DNA of 17,007 nucleotides from VGBO01 sp964453335 (GCA_964453335.1 CAYVOK010000050.1:1-17007); one strand, 5' to 3'. Shown: positions 1 through 6,561, numbered from the stretch's first letter. Notes: a model not told the origin generated them from the sequence alone. Numbers and translations: made by a program.

Positions 1-192
1 ATGAAAGAGTACGACATTCCGCAGACGGACAACGGCAAGTTGTGGTTTATCTTGGACATGTGGAACAAGGCGATGGACGACCCCTTCCTGACGGACGGGG
101 AGTTCATTGACGAGATGGACGACCTGATCCACCACATTCACACCGTCCTGAATAACGAGGCCAAGGACATGATCAACAAGGAGACCCGGTAA
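1..192 (+). CDS. small acidic hypothetical protein (63 aa; start uncertain)
   Basis: The frame is open from the first base of the window, where an ATG lies, to TAA at 190-192. Nothing upstream is visible, so this ATG may be the true start or an internal methionine of a longer gene. The 63-residue product is acidic, with a run DEMDD near residues 37-41 and a His-rich stretch (HHIH) just after. No domain is recognised, and no signal peptide or membrane segment is seen. Its stop overlaps the start of the next gene (TAATG), and an AAGGAG ribosome binding site for that gene lies inside its last codons (178-183). It therefore appears to belong to a coupled early-gene string. The function is unknown. 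Confidence 0.6.
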   Translation: MKEYDIPQTDNGKLWFILDMWNKAMDDPFLTDGEFIDEMDDLIHHIHTVLNNEAKDMINKETR

Positions 193-377
193 TGGACGCA
201 CAAACTCTCGTCAGCATGTTGTACAATCGTTGGATGTTGTTGATGACTGACACCAGTCTCTCACACGAGGAGGTTCTCAAGCACTACGACGATTTCATGG
301 ACGCAATGTACAACACTACGCAATGGCGTAAGTGTGGCATGTGTGAACGGCCCTACCCGGCCAAGGAGAATGTATGA
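192..377 (+). CDS. small hypothetical protein (61 aa) with one CxxC
   Basis: ATG at 192 shares a base with the stop of the previous gene (TAATG) and has AAGGAG at 178-183, eight bases upstream. The product is 61 residues, acidic and probably helical in the middle (SHEEVLKHYDDFMDAM). It ends with a single CGMC pair followed by ERPYP. One CxxC is only half of a zinc knuckle, so metal binding would need dimerisation or a partner, and this is speculation. The stop TGA at 375-377 overlaps the next ATG (ATGA). The family is not recognised. Confidence 0.65.
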   Translation: MDAQTLVSMLYNRWMLLMTDTSLSHEEVLKHYDDFMDAMYNTTQWRKCGMCERPYPAKENV

Positions 378-517
378 TTCGCAAGTCAGGTAAGAAGTAC
401 AAGGTTGTCTCAAAGTCAGGGCGTACGCTGGGTACGCACACCACCCGTAAGGCGGCACTGAAGCAACTCGGTGCGGTCGAGGCAAGCAAGGCACGCAGAA
501 AGAAAGGCAAGAAATGA
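374..517 (+). CDS. small basic protein (47 aa)
   Basis: ATG at 374 overlaps the previous stop (ATGA) and is preceded by AAGGAG at 363-368 with five bases of spacing. It runs to TGA at 515-517. The 47-residue product starts MIRKSGKKYKVVSKSGRTLG, continues through a Thr-Arg-Lys-Ala-Ala segment and ends in a Lys/Arg-rich tail (KARRKKGKK). The layout, a short beta-hairpin-like start followed by a 'TRKAALKQLGAVEASK' helix, is of a kind seen in many short basic phage proteins of unknown role. Nucleic acid binding is plausible from charge alone. The function is unknown. Confidence 0.7.
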   Translation: MIRKSGKKYKVVSKSGRTLGTHTTRKAALKQLGAVEASKARRKKGKK

Positions 518-717
518 TTGATGTAAAGCAAATCCTGTTGGATGAGTTCGCTAAGAAGTTGGTTACACTGACTGCTGAGAATGTCAAGTTGGAGGACGAA
601 ATCAAGGCACTCAAAGAGTTGCTGATCAAGTCACAGAACGATGTCACCTACTGGCGTGAGACATATTACGATGTCCGTAATCTGATCATGCGTGGCGGTG
701 AAGAGGAGATCTACTAA
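514..717 (+). CDS. predicted coiled-coil small protein (67 aa)
   Basis: ATG at 514 overlaps the preceding TGA (AATGA), with AAAGG at 503-507. The 67-residue product is almost all helix-forming. Residues of about 8-45 show spaced Leu/Ile/Val positions among Lys and Glu, typical of a short coiled coil (for example LVTLTAENVKLEDEIKALKE). An aromatic segment (TYWRETYYDV) follows, then an acidic end. It could be an oligomerising host-takeover or scaffolding factor, but nothing identifies it further. Its stop overlaps the next ATG (TAATG at 715-719), and the next gene's AGGAG lies at 704-708. Confidence 0.7.
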   Translation: MIDVKQILLDEFAKKLVTLTAENVKLEDEIKALKELLIKSQNDVTYWRETYYDVRNLIMRGGEEEIY

Positions 718-959
718 TGGCAAAGAAGAAGCGCAAGCGTGGCCCTAACCTAAGCGTGGGTCGTGGTGAGAAGTTGCCCGTGTCCAAGGGTGCAGGGCTG
801 ACGGCCAAGGGCCGGGCCAAGTACAACCGTGCCACAGGCTCCAACCTGCAAGCACCGACCAAGGACAAGAACAACCCGAGGCACAAGTCATTCTGTGCCA
901 GGTCTAGGTCGTGGAAGGGAGAGCGTGGTAAGGCGGCCCGTAAGAGATGGGGGTGTTGA
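717..959 (+). CDS. DUF6321-like small basic protein (80 aa)
   Basis: ATG at 717 is coupled to the previous stop (TAATG), with AGGAG at 704-708. The product is 80 residues and very basic. It carries a recognisable series of short motifs: KLPVSKGAGLTAKGRAKYNR at about residues 19-38, then GSNLQAP, then a KSFCARS segment, and a C-terminal ARKRWGC ending in Cys. This order (LPVSKGAGLT, KYNR, SNLKAP, SFCAR, terminal RWxC) matches from memory a small conserved phage and bacterial family annotated as DUF6321, of unknown function. The invariant-looking Cys residues and basic charge suggest a nucleic-acid or metal-binding role, which is inference only. Confidence 0.8.
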   Translation: MAKKKRKRGPNLSVGRGEKLPVSKGAGLTAKGRAKYNRATGSNLQAPTKDKNNPRHKSFCARSRSWKGERGKAARKRWGC

Positions 960-1367
960 ATGAAGGCGAAGTACTACCTTGTGTTTGGTGACGCTAATAA
1001 GACAAAGGCGTGGGGTGTGCTTGCCGTCAAGCACCGGAACCGTGGCATCCACCACGAGTACCGTATCAACCCCAATGTGGTCGAGTGGACAGTGGCACAC
1101 GGTAGGGTGACTTCGGTTCGGTGTGATTCGGATGTCGCACTGATCAAGTCACAGGGACTCAGGTACGAAACGATTGACATCGGAGTGCCTGAGAACTGTG
1201 TTACTCCACACTTTTTGCACAGAAGATGTAAACCCATAGGAGGTCAGGAGTTAGGTGCAGTGTTGATGGTGAGTAACTGTTCACGACTTGTGGAATGGTT
1301 ACAGCCGGAGTTGTACACGGAGTGTCCCATCGGGAACATCTACCACCCTGACTACCCTGCGAGTTGA
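960..1367 (+). CDS. hypothetical protein (135 aa) with His/NC motif, possible permuted papain-like fold
   Basis: ATG at 960 directly follows the previous stop (957-959). The upstream ribosome binding site is poor (G-rich around 947-953), so expression may rely on coupling. The product is 135 residues, without signal peptide or membrane segment. Two segments resemble the 190-aa protein at 16307: His32 followed seven residues later by Asn39, then Thr44, Gly48, Val53 and CDSD at 55-58; and NCSRLVEWL with Cys107. In that larger protein the same residues sit at His56, Asn63, Thr68, Gly72, Val77, CDSD 79-82 and NCIAEVEMI with Cys128. A His before a nucleophile-like Cys recalls circularly permuted NlpC/P60 (YiiX/LRAT-like) thiol hydrolases. 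The homology between the two is visible; the fold and activity are inference. Confidence 0.65.
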   Translation: MKAKYYLVFGDANKTKAWGVLAVKHRNRGIHHEYRINPNVVEWTVAHGRVTSVRCDSDVALIKSQGLRYETIDIGVPENCVTPHFLHRRCKPIGGQELGAVLMVSNCSRLVEWLQPELYTECPIGNIYHPDYPAS

Positions 1368-1511
1368 AATATCGAGTGCGCTTTCGACCCACTAGAGTAT
1401 ATCTTATAGTGTATACATTGTAGTATACTTACTGATATACACTAATAACTATATACTAATACCTTGTATACACTAAAGAGGTCTGTATGTAGCACATATA
1501 TCGGAGTGGTT
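1368..1511 (+). promoter_or_regulatory. AT-rich non-coding region with repeated TATACACTA elements; probable promoter region
   Basis: This is the longest non-coding stretch of the window and is much more AT-rich than its surroundings. It holds three GTATAC palindromes (1411-1416, 1423-1428, 1466-1471), a perfect 11-bp inverted repeat (TAGTGTATACA at 1407-1417 against TGTATACACTA at 1465-1475), a further TATACACTA at 1436-1444 and ATATACTAATA at 1451-1461. TAATAC (1457-1462) followed by CACTAAAG (1471-1478) resembles parts of T7/T3 late promoters, though with longer spacing. A host-type pair TTACTG (1429-1434) and TATACT (1452-1457) with a 17-bp spacer is also possible but weak. It separates the coupled small-gene string from the 51-aa/118-aa/SGNH genes, which fits a promoter for the latter. 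Confidence 0.5.
1407..1475. repeat. interspersed inverted and direct repeats (TATACACTA / GTATAC)
   Basis: An 11-bp perfect inverted repeat bounds the segment: TAGTGTATACA at 1407-1417 and TGTATACACTA at 1465-1475. Inside are another GTATAC at 1423-1428, TATACACTA at 1436-1444 and ATATACTAATA at 1451-1461. The arms are 47 bp apart, so a single cruciform is less likely than several binding sites for one protein, or a set of degenerate promoter boxes. Confidence 0.6.
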
Positions 1512-1667
1512 ATGTTGGACGATTCACTAGAGAAGTTGATTATGTCGCCTGAATACTGGGAGTATGTCTTAATGACAATGGAAGAAGACTCTGTTTCAGT
1601 AGAGGCACACAACTTCACTGATGTAAACGTAAACCAAAATGAAATTATTGATCCACAAAGTCTTTGA
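1512..1667 (+). CDS. small acidic hypothetical protein (51 aa)
   Basis: The frame is open further upstream to a TTG at 1464, but that start would lie inside the AT-rich repeat region and has no ribosome binding site. ATG at 1512 has GGAG at 1503-1506 with five bases of spacing and is chosen. The 51-residue product is acidic, with a helical first half (SLEKLIMSPEYWEYVLMTME) and a polar Asn/Asp-rich end. Codon use is AT-richer than in the neighbours, as is the start of the next gene. No family is recognised. Confidence 0.6.
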   Translation: MLDDSLEKLIMSPEYWEYVLMTMEEDSVSVEAHNFTDVNVNQNEIIDPQSL

Positions 1668-1688
1668 TTGTTAGAAAGGATTTAGATT

Positions 1689-2045
1689 ATGTCATCTCAA
1701 ACTGGTCATAATGTTACTCACAGTATTCCTGATCAACCTGGATTTGATCCGGGTGTTGTAATCTTTGATTCAGAAGCAGACGGATATCCTCCTGCCCCTG
1801 CTATGCGCTTTCAAGTTGTGCCTGGAGTTACTGAGAGTTGTTTCATTCACATCGACGGCTTCCACGAGAAGCCTGATCCCAATACTCCCTCCTCGTGGGA
1901 GAAGACGCTTGTTCGATGGGATATTCCTGTTGACATCGTGTTCCGTAACCCGTCTAATCCCTCGATGGGATACATCTCCAAGGTCACTGCGTGGTCTGCA
2001 GATGGCAGTGCAGGTTTGAACTGGACTCCCCTCGTTCGCTATTGA
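1689..2045 (+). CDS. hypothetical protein (118 aa), possibly structural
   Basis: ATG at 1689 has AAAGGA at 1675-1680 with eight bases of spacing, and the frame ends with TGA at 2043-2045. The 118-residue product is rich in Pro, Gly, Ser, Asp and Trp, with predicted beta-strand character and no membrane segment (for example CFIHIDGFHEK, VDIVFRNPSN, GYISKVTAWS). Such composition fits a small virion or tail-associated beta protein. The following gene starts 12 bases later with a strong ribosome binding site, so the two are probably co-transcribed and may act together. No family is recognised, and a structural role is inference from composition and neighbourhood. Confidence 0.65.
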   Translation: MSSQTGHNVTHSIPDQPGFDPGVVIFDSEADGYPPAPAMRFQVVPGVTESCFIHIDGFHEKPDPNTPSSWEKTLVRWDIPVDIVFRNPSNPSMGYISKVTAWSADGSAGLNWTPLVRY

Positions 2046-2057
2046 TCGGAGGTACTA

Positions 2058-3595
2058 GTGCCGAAAGTTTATAACAGGTCTGTTCTGAAGAACATCGTTG
2101 ACAAGGCATCCAGTCAGCGTGTCGATATCGTTGGTATCTACAACTCAGAAGGTCTACAGGGTGGCAACGGCTGGGACACAGCCGTGCAAGAAAGCCTGAA
2201 CCCTACATTCGGTGTGTACGGCACGGCAGTTTATTCGTTCCTTGAGAACAAGGCGTTGGGTGCTGGCGTTGGATACTGGGACTCAACAACCACAAGCAAG
2301 GTCGTGCAGTACATCGCCAACTCCGGCCTTGGAACCGCAACAGGCGGACAAGTCACCACTGCGGCGGCTCACCTGCTTCAACACATGAACTGGTCGTCAG
2401 CACCGAGTGCCGATGTCGGCCCCGTGTGGCCCTTGCATGTGACTGCCGCACAGAGTTTGACCACACCTACGGGATTGCAGATCAACGAGTCGTCCATCAT
2501 CCCTGTGAACGATGCACTCACATTCAACTTCTGGGGTGTCAACAACGATCCCGAAACAGGCGGCTCGATCAAGCCGATCATTCGCCGAGCCAACGCACCG
2601 TTCACATCGCTGTACAACTTTCCGACCATCGGATATCTTGGTACGGCAGGCTCGATCCGAAAGACCACATACAATCTTGCGGCGGCCACGAGAAACTATC
2701 CGATTGAGTTTCGTACTCACGAAGGATGGAATCCCGCAACGATGGCAGGCCCGCTGTTCCTGACCTACATGCGTGTGGCACGAACAAACACAACCAGCGG
2801 CATCGCCATGAGTCCGTTCTACTCGATGGGCGGACGCTCTGCGTACGACATGTACATGGTACTCAATGCGTTTCCGACCACNNNNNNNNNNNNNNNNNNN
2901 NNNNNNNNNNNNNNNNNNNNNNNNNNNNNNNNNNNNNNNNNNNNNNNNNNNNNNNNNNNNNNNNNNNNNNNNNNNNNNNNNTGGGCGGACGCTCTGCGTA
3001 CGACATGTACATGGTACTCAATGCGTTTCCGACCACCTCGTGGAATCACTACTTCGATGTGTTGACCGAGTACCAAGGTGTCGATAAAGCACAGCACACT
3101 GCGGTGTTTGATATCTATGAAGGCTCAAACCAGACTACAGAAACAAACGTGGCCGCAGGCGCACCTGTGCAAGGAACTCCGGCCCACGTCAACAACTACG
3201 TTTGGTACATGCAACAACTTGTTGCGATCATCGAAGCCAAGTGGACGGCATCTGGTCGTGATGTCAACAACATTGCGTTCCGCATGACATGTTCTCATCC
3301 GGTCAATGCGCCTGCAACAGAGTCTCCGCTGATCACCTACCGTGCGGCCCTCAAGAGTCAACTGCGGTTCAACGCTGAGGAACAGCGTGTGTGCTTGGTT
3401 GACTACTCCGAGATCACCACGCTTGGTGACATGGTTACGGCAGGTTACTTCAGCGATACGATCCACCTGACACGAGCAGGATACATCGCTCTCGACGCAA
3501 TGTCGTGGGCCGAAATCCTCGCGGCTTCCAACACGGTGGCCAGACCAGGCATTGCATCGCCCGTCAGTGCATTCAACATTGACGATTTCATTTGA
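2058..3595 (+). CDS. SGNH/GDSL-hydrolase-like protein (460 aa after removing an assembly gap)
   Basis: GTG at 2058 has a strong GGAGGT at 2048-2053. The frame is read to 2881, where 100 N and an exact 55-bp duplication interrupt it. Removing 2882-3036 (155 bp) joins the upstream frame to the downstream one ending at 3595, giving 460 residues. SGNH-type blocks can be placed on the joined protein: block I VGIYNSE with Ser30, a Gly-rich block II at GGRS (258-261), block III YEGSNQ with Asn306, and block V DTIHLTRAGY with Asp415 and His418. Block I lacks the usual GDS and block III has GSNQ rather than GxND, so it is a divergent member. Such hydrolases cleave esters and in phages may act on host surface glycans as tail-associated enzymes. 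The role here is inferred. A terminator follows directly. Confidence 0.75.
2827..2881 (+). repeat. left copy of exact 55-bp duplication flanking N gap
   Basis: These 55 bases are identical to 2982-3036. The copy begins TGGGCGGACG, ends TTCCGACCAC and abuts the N run. Exactly 55 bp is a common de Bruijn graph k-mer length, and the duplication breaks the reading frame, so it is very probably an assembly-end overlap and not biology. Confidence 0.95.
2882..2981. other. 100-N assembly gap
   Basis: The run is exactly 100 N, the conventional placeholder for a gap of unknown size. It sits between two identical 55-bp segments inside a coding frame. Deleting the gap plus one copy (155 bp) restores a continuous 460-codon frame, so probably no sequence is missing. 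Confidence 0.98.
2982..3036 (+). repeat. right copy of exact 55-bp duplication flanking N gap
   Basis: This is the second copy of the segment at 2827-2881, beginning immediately after the N run. Downstream of it the coding frame continues naturally (TSWNHYFDV...), so this copy and the left one correspond to a single genomic locus. Confidence 0.95.
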
Positions 3596-3601
3596 CAACA
3601 T

Positions 3602-3631
3602 ACCCCGGATGTATACATCCGGGGTTTATTT
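3602..3631 (+). terminator. rho-independent terminator after the SGNH gene
   Basis: A perfect palindrome spans 3602-3625: arms ACCCCGGATG and CATCCGGGGT around TATA. It is followed by TTTATTT (3625-3631). It starts six bases after the stop codon of the SGNH-like gene. The GC-rich stem with a U-tract on the + strand only marks it as a terminator for rightward transcription. Only about five bases separate it from the ribosome binding site of the next gene, so genes downstream need read-through or a promoter upstream of the hairpin. Confidence 0.88.
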
Positions 3632-3645
3632 CACAGGAGTGTAAG

Positions 3646-3909
3646 ATGCCGAAGAAGCAAACGAAGATGGATACTCCCCTTGAGTGGGCGACCTTTGACG
3701 AACTGTGTGAAGAGATCCAACGTCGAAGCAAAGAGTTTGCCATGGTCGCCTTGGTTCCTGACACCAAGGAAGGCGGAGTCGAAACCAAACTTAGGTTCAG
3801 CGGATCTGAGGGCAACGCCATCCTGTTGTTGCAACACGCCGAAGCCTGTTGCATGGCGATGTACGAGATGCGCCTGTTCGGTCAACCGAGGATCAAAGAT
3901 GACGACTAA
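3646..3909 (+). CDS. hypothetical protein (87 aa)
   Basis: A TTG at 3592 would extend the frame through the terminator hairpin and is rejected. ATG at 3646 has AGGAG at 3635-3639 with six bases of spacing. The 87-residue product begins with a basic segment (MPKKQTK), followed by an acidic helix (FDELCEEIQRRSKEF), strands around MVALVPDT and TKLRFSG, and a second helix with paired cysteines (ILLLQHAEACCMAMYEM). No family is recognised. It is the first gene of the RNA polymerase group, and its end overlaps the next start by 11 bases. Confidence 0.72.
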   Translation: MPKKQTKMDTPLEWATFDELCEEIQRRSKEFAMVALVPDTKEGGVETKLRFSGSEGNAILLLQHAEACCMAMYEMRLFGQPRIKDDD

Positions 3910-4063
3910 TAAAGAAATAAAGGAAGCAAACGAGCGTTCACTGAAGTACATGGCGGAGACCTATGCACTGGTGAATGACATCAAACGCAACATACCTGAC
4001 TGGCGGTCACGACTGTCACCGAACACTGTGAAGTTGATTAAATCCATCAAGGAGAGCAAGTGA
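3899..4063 (+). CDS. small hypothetical protein (54 aa) upstream of RNA polymerase
   Basis: ATG at 3899 lies inside the end of the previous gene, with GAGG at 3888-3891 and seven bases of spacing. It runs to TGA at 4061-4063, which overlaps the GTG of the RNA polymerase gene (GTGA). The 54-residue product is helical and basic, with Lys/Asn/Glu-rich sequence and one central Trp-containing segment (IPDWRSRLSPNTVKL). The position and coupling suggest co-expression with the polymerase. The function is unknown. Confidence 0.68.
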   Translation: MTTNKEIKEANERSLKYMAETYALVNDIKRNIPDWRSRLSPNTVKLIKSIKESK

Positions 4064-6561
4064 TATTTGATACTCACTCCAAGGAAACGAAGGACTGGTT
4101 GTTCGTCTCTCAGAAAGAATTGGAGATCGAGTCCATTGATCGCGGTGTCTCAAGATACCGTGAGTTGGTGGCACGCAAGAAGCAAGGCGAGAAGCCTGGT
4201 GATCTGAAACTGATGAGTCGATGGATGCCATACTTGATCAAGGCCATCGAACTTGAACAACAGCAGATTGAAGATCGTCTGCTGAGTGGACAGATCCGAT
4301 CCAACGACAGCCACGAGTTGATGATGCTGTCGATGGACCCTGATAAACTTGCGTACATCACGCTTGTGTCGCTGTTTCATGTGGCACAGAAACCCAACGA
4401 CTGTCCCGTGCTGACGGCGGCGTTGTATGTTTCATCGAACGTCAAGTTGCAGAAGTATCTTGACACGATGCGTAAACAAGATCGAGACGTTCTCACGATG
4501 CTGATGTCGAAGCGCAAGCGTATCGACAAGGCATCCATCCAGATGTGCAAACGCAAGATGGGCATCGCTAACATCGAGTGGCCCAAGCGCAGGCGCATCG
4601 AACTCGGAGCCGCACTGATCGGGCTTGCCGTCGAATGCACGGACATGTTTGACATCGTGTATGTCAAGTCAACCGAGCGTGGCAACGGTGGCCGGACGGC
4701 AGGCTTTGGATACAAGACCACGAAGCACATTGTCCTCAAGCCCAAGACACGACAGATGATGGAGAAATACCATCTCGACATGGAGACCATGAATCCCTAC
4801 GGTCTTCCGATGGTCGTTCCTCCGAACCCTTGGACAGCCGAGGGAAGCGGCGGATACCTGTGCCTCAAGAACACGGTAGTCAAGGGGACATTCGAGCAGA
4901 TGATCACGAAGCCGTCACCGCAACTGATGGAGGCGTTGAACATCTGCCAGAACACCGAGTGGCGTATCAACAAGCGTGTGGCCGATGTGATGCAGGCCGT
5001 GTGGGAGGCGGGCGGAGACAAGGCCGGAATCCCTGGCCGTGAACTGAAGAAGATTCCGCCCAAGCCCAAGGGCTTCAACCCCAAGGCCAAGCGCAAGAAG
5101 CGATGGGAGTCAGTGTCCAAGGAAGACAAGGACCGTTGGCTTGCCGATGCCGAGGCGATCCACGACTGGAACAACAAGACCATCGGGTTGCGCTACCAGA
5201 TGCTGTTCAAGTTGGACATCGCCCGACGATTCGCCAAGTACCCGGCCATCTACTTCCCCTACCAAGTCGATTGGCGTGGCCGTGCGTACCCCATCCCGGC
5301 GTTCGTACACCCCCAAGCCGACGACTCAGGCCGTGCTCTGTTAGAGTTTGCCCAGCCCATTGCGCTCGGGCATTGGGGGTTCTACTGGTTGGCCGTGCAT
5401 GTGGCTAACCTGTTGGGTGCGGACAAAGACAGCCTCGAAGGTCGCCTGCGAGTTGTCAAAGACATGTGCGCTTGTGACCAACTACAGCGGTGGGCAAGAG
5501 ACCCACTGACCCACAAGGAGTGGATGGACTATGAAGACCCGTTCAAACTGCTGGCCGCCGTCATGGAGTTCGTGGAATGTATCACCGTCCACGGTGTGCC
5601 TGGGGATTGGTCTCGGGCTGGCCTGGAGTCTTATGCCAAGACATTCCAGTCCCGTACTCCTGTGGCTATGGACGGAAGTTGTAACGGCCTACAACACTAC
5701 TCGGCAATCGGCCTTGATCCTGTGGGTGGTCGGGCTACCAATCTGGTGCATGGCGATAAACCACAAGACATCTATTCGATGGTTGCTGATGTCGTCAATG
5801 CCACAATCGAGCAGGACTGCAAACTGACCGAGGACCAGACCATGCCGTGTTGGGCGTGGCGAGGACATGTGTCACGCAAGACCGTCAAGCGTGCCGTGAT
5901 GACCACACCATACGGTGTGACTAAGCAAGGCATTCTGCGGCAGTTCATTCAGGACCGCCATACGGACGGCTTGCAAGGCATGGCATACAAGAACGCCAAC
6001 TACCTCAAGCAGGTCGTGTACGATGCGGTGTCGCAAGTTGTTGTGGCCGCACGACAGTACATGGACTGGCTACAGAATGTGGCCAAGATCCTTGGTGAAC
6101 ACGGTCTGCCTGTCGAATGGCAAACCCCAGCGGGATTCGTCGTGTCACAAGCCTACACATCTAAGAACCGACGACAGGTGTATACCGCTGTCGGCAACAT
6201 CGACTACAAGGTGTCGGACGACGACCCCGACATTGTTATCACCAAGCAGGTTCGTGGTGTTGCACCAAACGTGGTTCACTCGCTTGACGCAAGCCACCTG
6301 TTCCTGACGATCTTGGCTCTGCAGAAGAAAGGCATCAGTAACTTCGGGCCTGTGCATGATTCGTACGCCGTTCACGCTGGCTTCGTCGCCACGATGAACT
6401 ACGAGATCCGTCACCAGTTTGTGCAGATGCACAAGCAATCCGTGTTGGAGACCATGAAGACGTATCTCGAAAGCAAGTACGGTATTGCGCTTCCCTCTTT
6501 GCCACCCCGTGGCAGTTTGGATTTGTATGAAGTCTACCAGTCAGAATATTTCTTTCATTGA
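4060..6561 (+). CDS. T7-like single-subunit DNA-directed RNA polymerase (833 aa)
   Basis: The enzyme transcribes phage genes from phage promoters without host sigma factors. GTG at 4060 overlaps the previous stop and has GGAG at 4051-4054. At 833 residues it is slightly shorter than T7 RNA polymerase (883). Catalytic motifs are intact: the palm Asp538 in MDGSCNGLQHYSA (T7 Asp537), Lys610 and Tyr618 in KRAVMTTPYGV (T7 Lys631 and Tyr639), and Asp767 in VHDSYAVH (T7 Asp812). GVAPNVVHSLDASHL precedes the last motif as in T7. The C-terminus is aromatic (SEYFFH), matching the functional FAFA-like foot. The N-terminal 300 residues are divergent, as usual. It heads the ThyX/NrdJ/replication gene string, fitting an early gene that drives the rest. 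Confidence 0.97.
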   Translation: MIFDTHSKETKDWLFVSQKELEIESIDRGVSRYRELVARKKQGEKPGDLKLMSRWMPYLIKAIELEQQQIEDRLLSGQIRSNDSHELMMLSMDPDKLAYITLVSLFHVAQKPNDCPVLTAALYVSSNVKLQKYLDTMRKQDRDVLTMLMSKRKRIDKASIQMCKRKMGIANIEWPKRRRIELGAALIGLAVECTDMFDIVYVKSTERGNGGRTAGFGYKTTKHIVLKPKTRQMMEKYHLDMETMNPYGLPMVVPPNPWTAEGSGGYLCLKNTVVKGTFEQMITKPSPQLMEALNICQNTEWRINKRVADVMQAVWEAGGDKAGIPGRELKKIPPKPKGFNPKAKRKKRWESVSKEDKDRWLADAEAIHDWNNKTIGLRYQMLFKLDIARRFAKYPAIYFPYQVDWRGRAYPIPAFVHPQADDSGRALLEFAQPIALGHWGFYWLAVHVANLLGADKDSLEGRLRVVKDMCACDQLQRWARDPLTHKEWMDYEDPFKLLAAVMEFVECITVHGVPGDWSRAGLESYAKTFQSRTPVAMDGSCNGLQHYSAIGLDPVGGRATNLVHGDKPQDIYSMVADVVNATIEQDCKLTEDQTMPCWAWRGHVSRKTVKRAVMTTPYGVTKQGILRQFIQDRHTDGLQGMAYKNANYLKQVVYDAVSQVVVAARQYMDWLQNVAKILGEHGLPVEWQTPAGFVVSQAYTSKNRRQVYTAVGNIDYKVSDDDPDIVITKQVRGVAPNVVHSLDASHLFLTILALQKKGISNFGPVHDSYAVHAGFVATMNYEIRHQFVQMHKQSVLETMKTYLESKYGIALPSLPPRGSLDLYEVYQSEYFFH

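Noticed and set aside
1407..1475. CRISPR-like or minisatellite array
   Set aside because: The units are short, degenerate and irregularly spaced, with both orientations mixed; a promoter or protein-binding region is more likely.
2397..2720. Long antisense and other-frame open frames inside the SGNH gene, including a - strand frame of 107 codons
   Set aside because: They lie wholly within a gene with clear motifs and a strong start, have no ribosome binding sites, and their translations are Arg/His/Cys-rich shadows.
2827..3036. The 55-bp duplication as the direct terminal repeat of a T7-like genome or a mobile element target duplication
   Set aside because: T7-like terminal repeats are generally longer, and the repeat lies within a coding frame flanking exactly 100 N, which fits an assembly-end overlap better.
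2058..3595. Reading the SGNH locus as a frameshifted pseudogene or two genes
   Set aside because: The break coincides exactly with N and a duplicated 55-mer; removing 155 bp restores the frame.
3592..3645. TTG start at 3592 extending the 87-aa protein upstream, and TTGACA at 3592-3597 as a -35 box
   Set aside because: The TTG start would translate the terminator hairpin and has no ribosome binding site. The only TATA-like -10 (TATACA at 3612) is 14 bp away, too close, and lies inside the hairpin.
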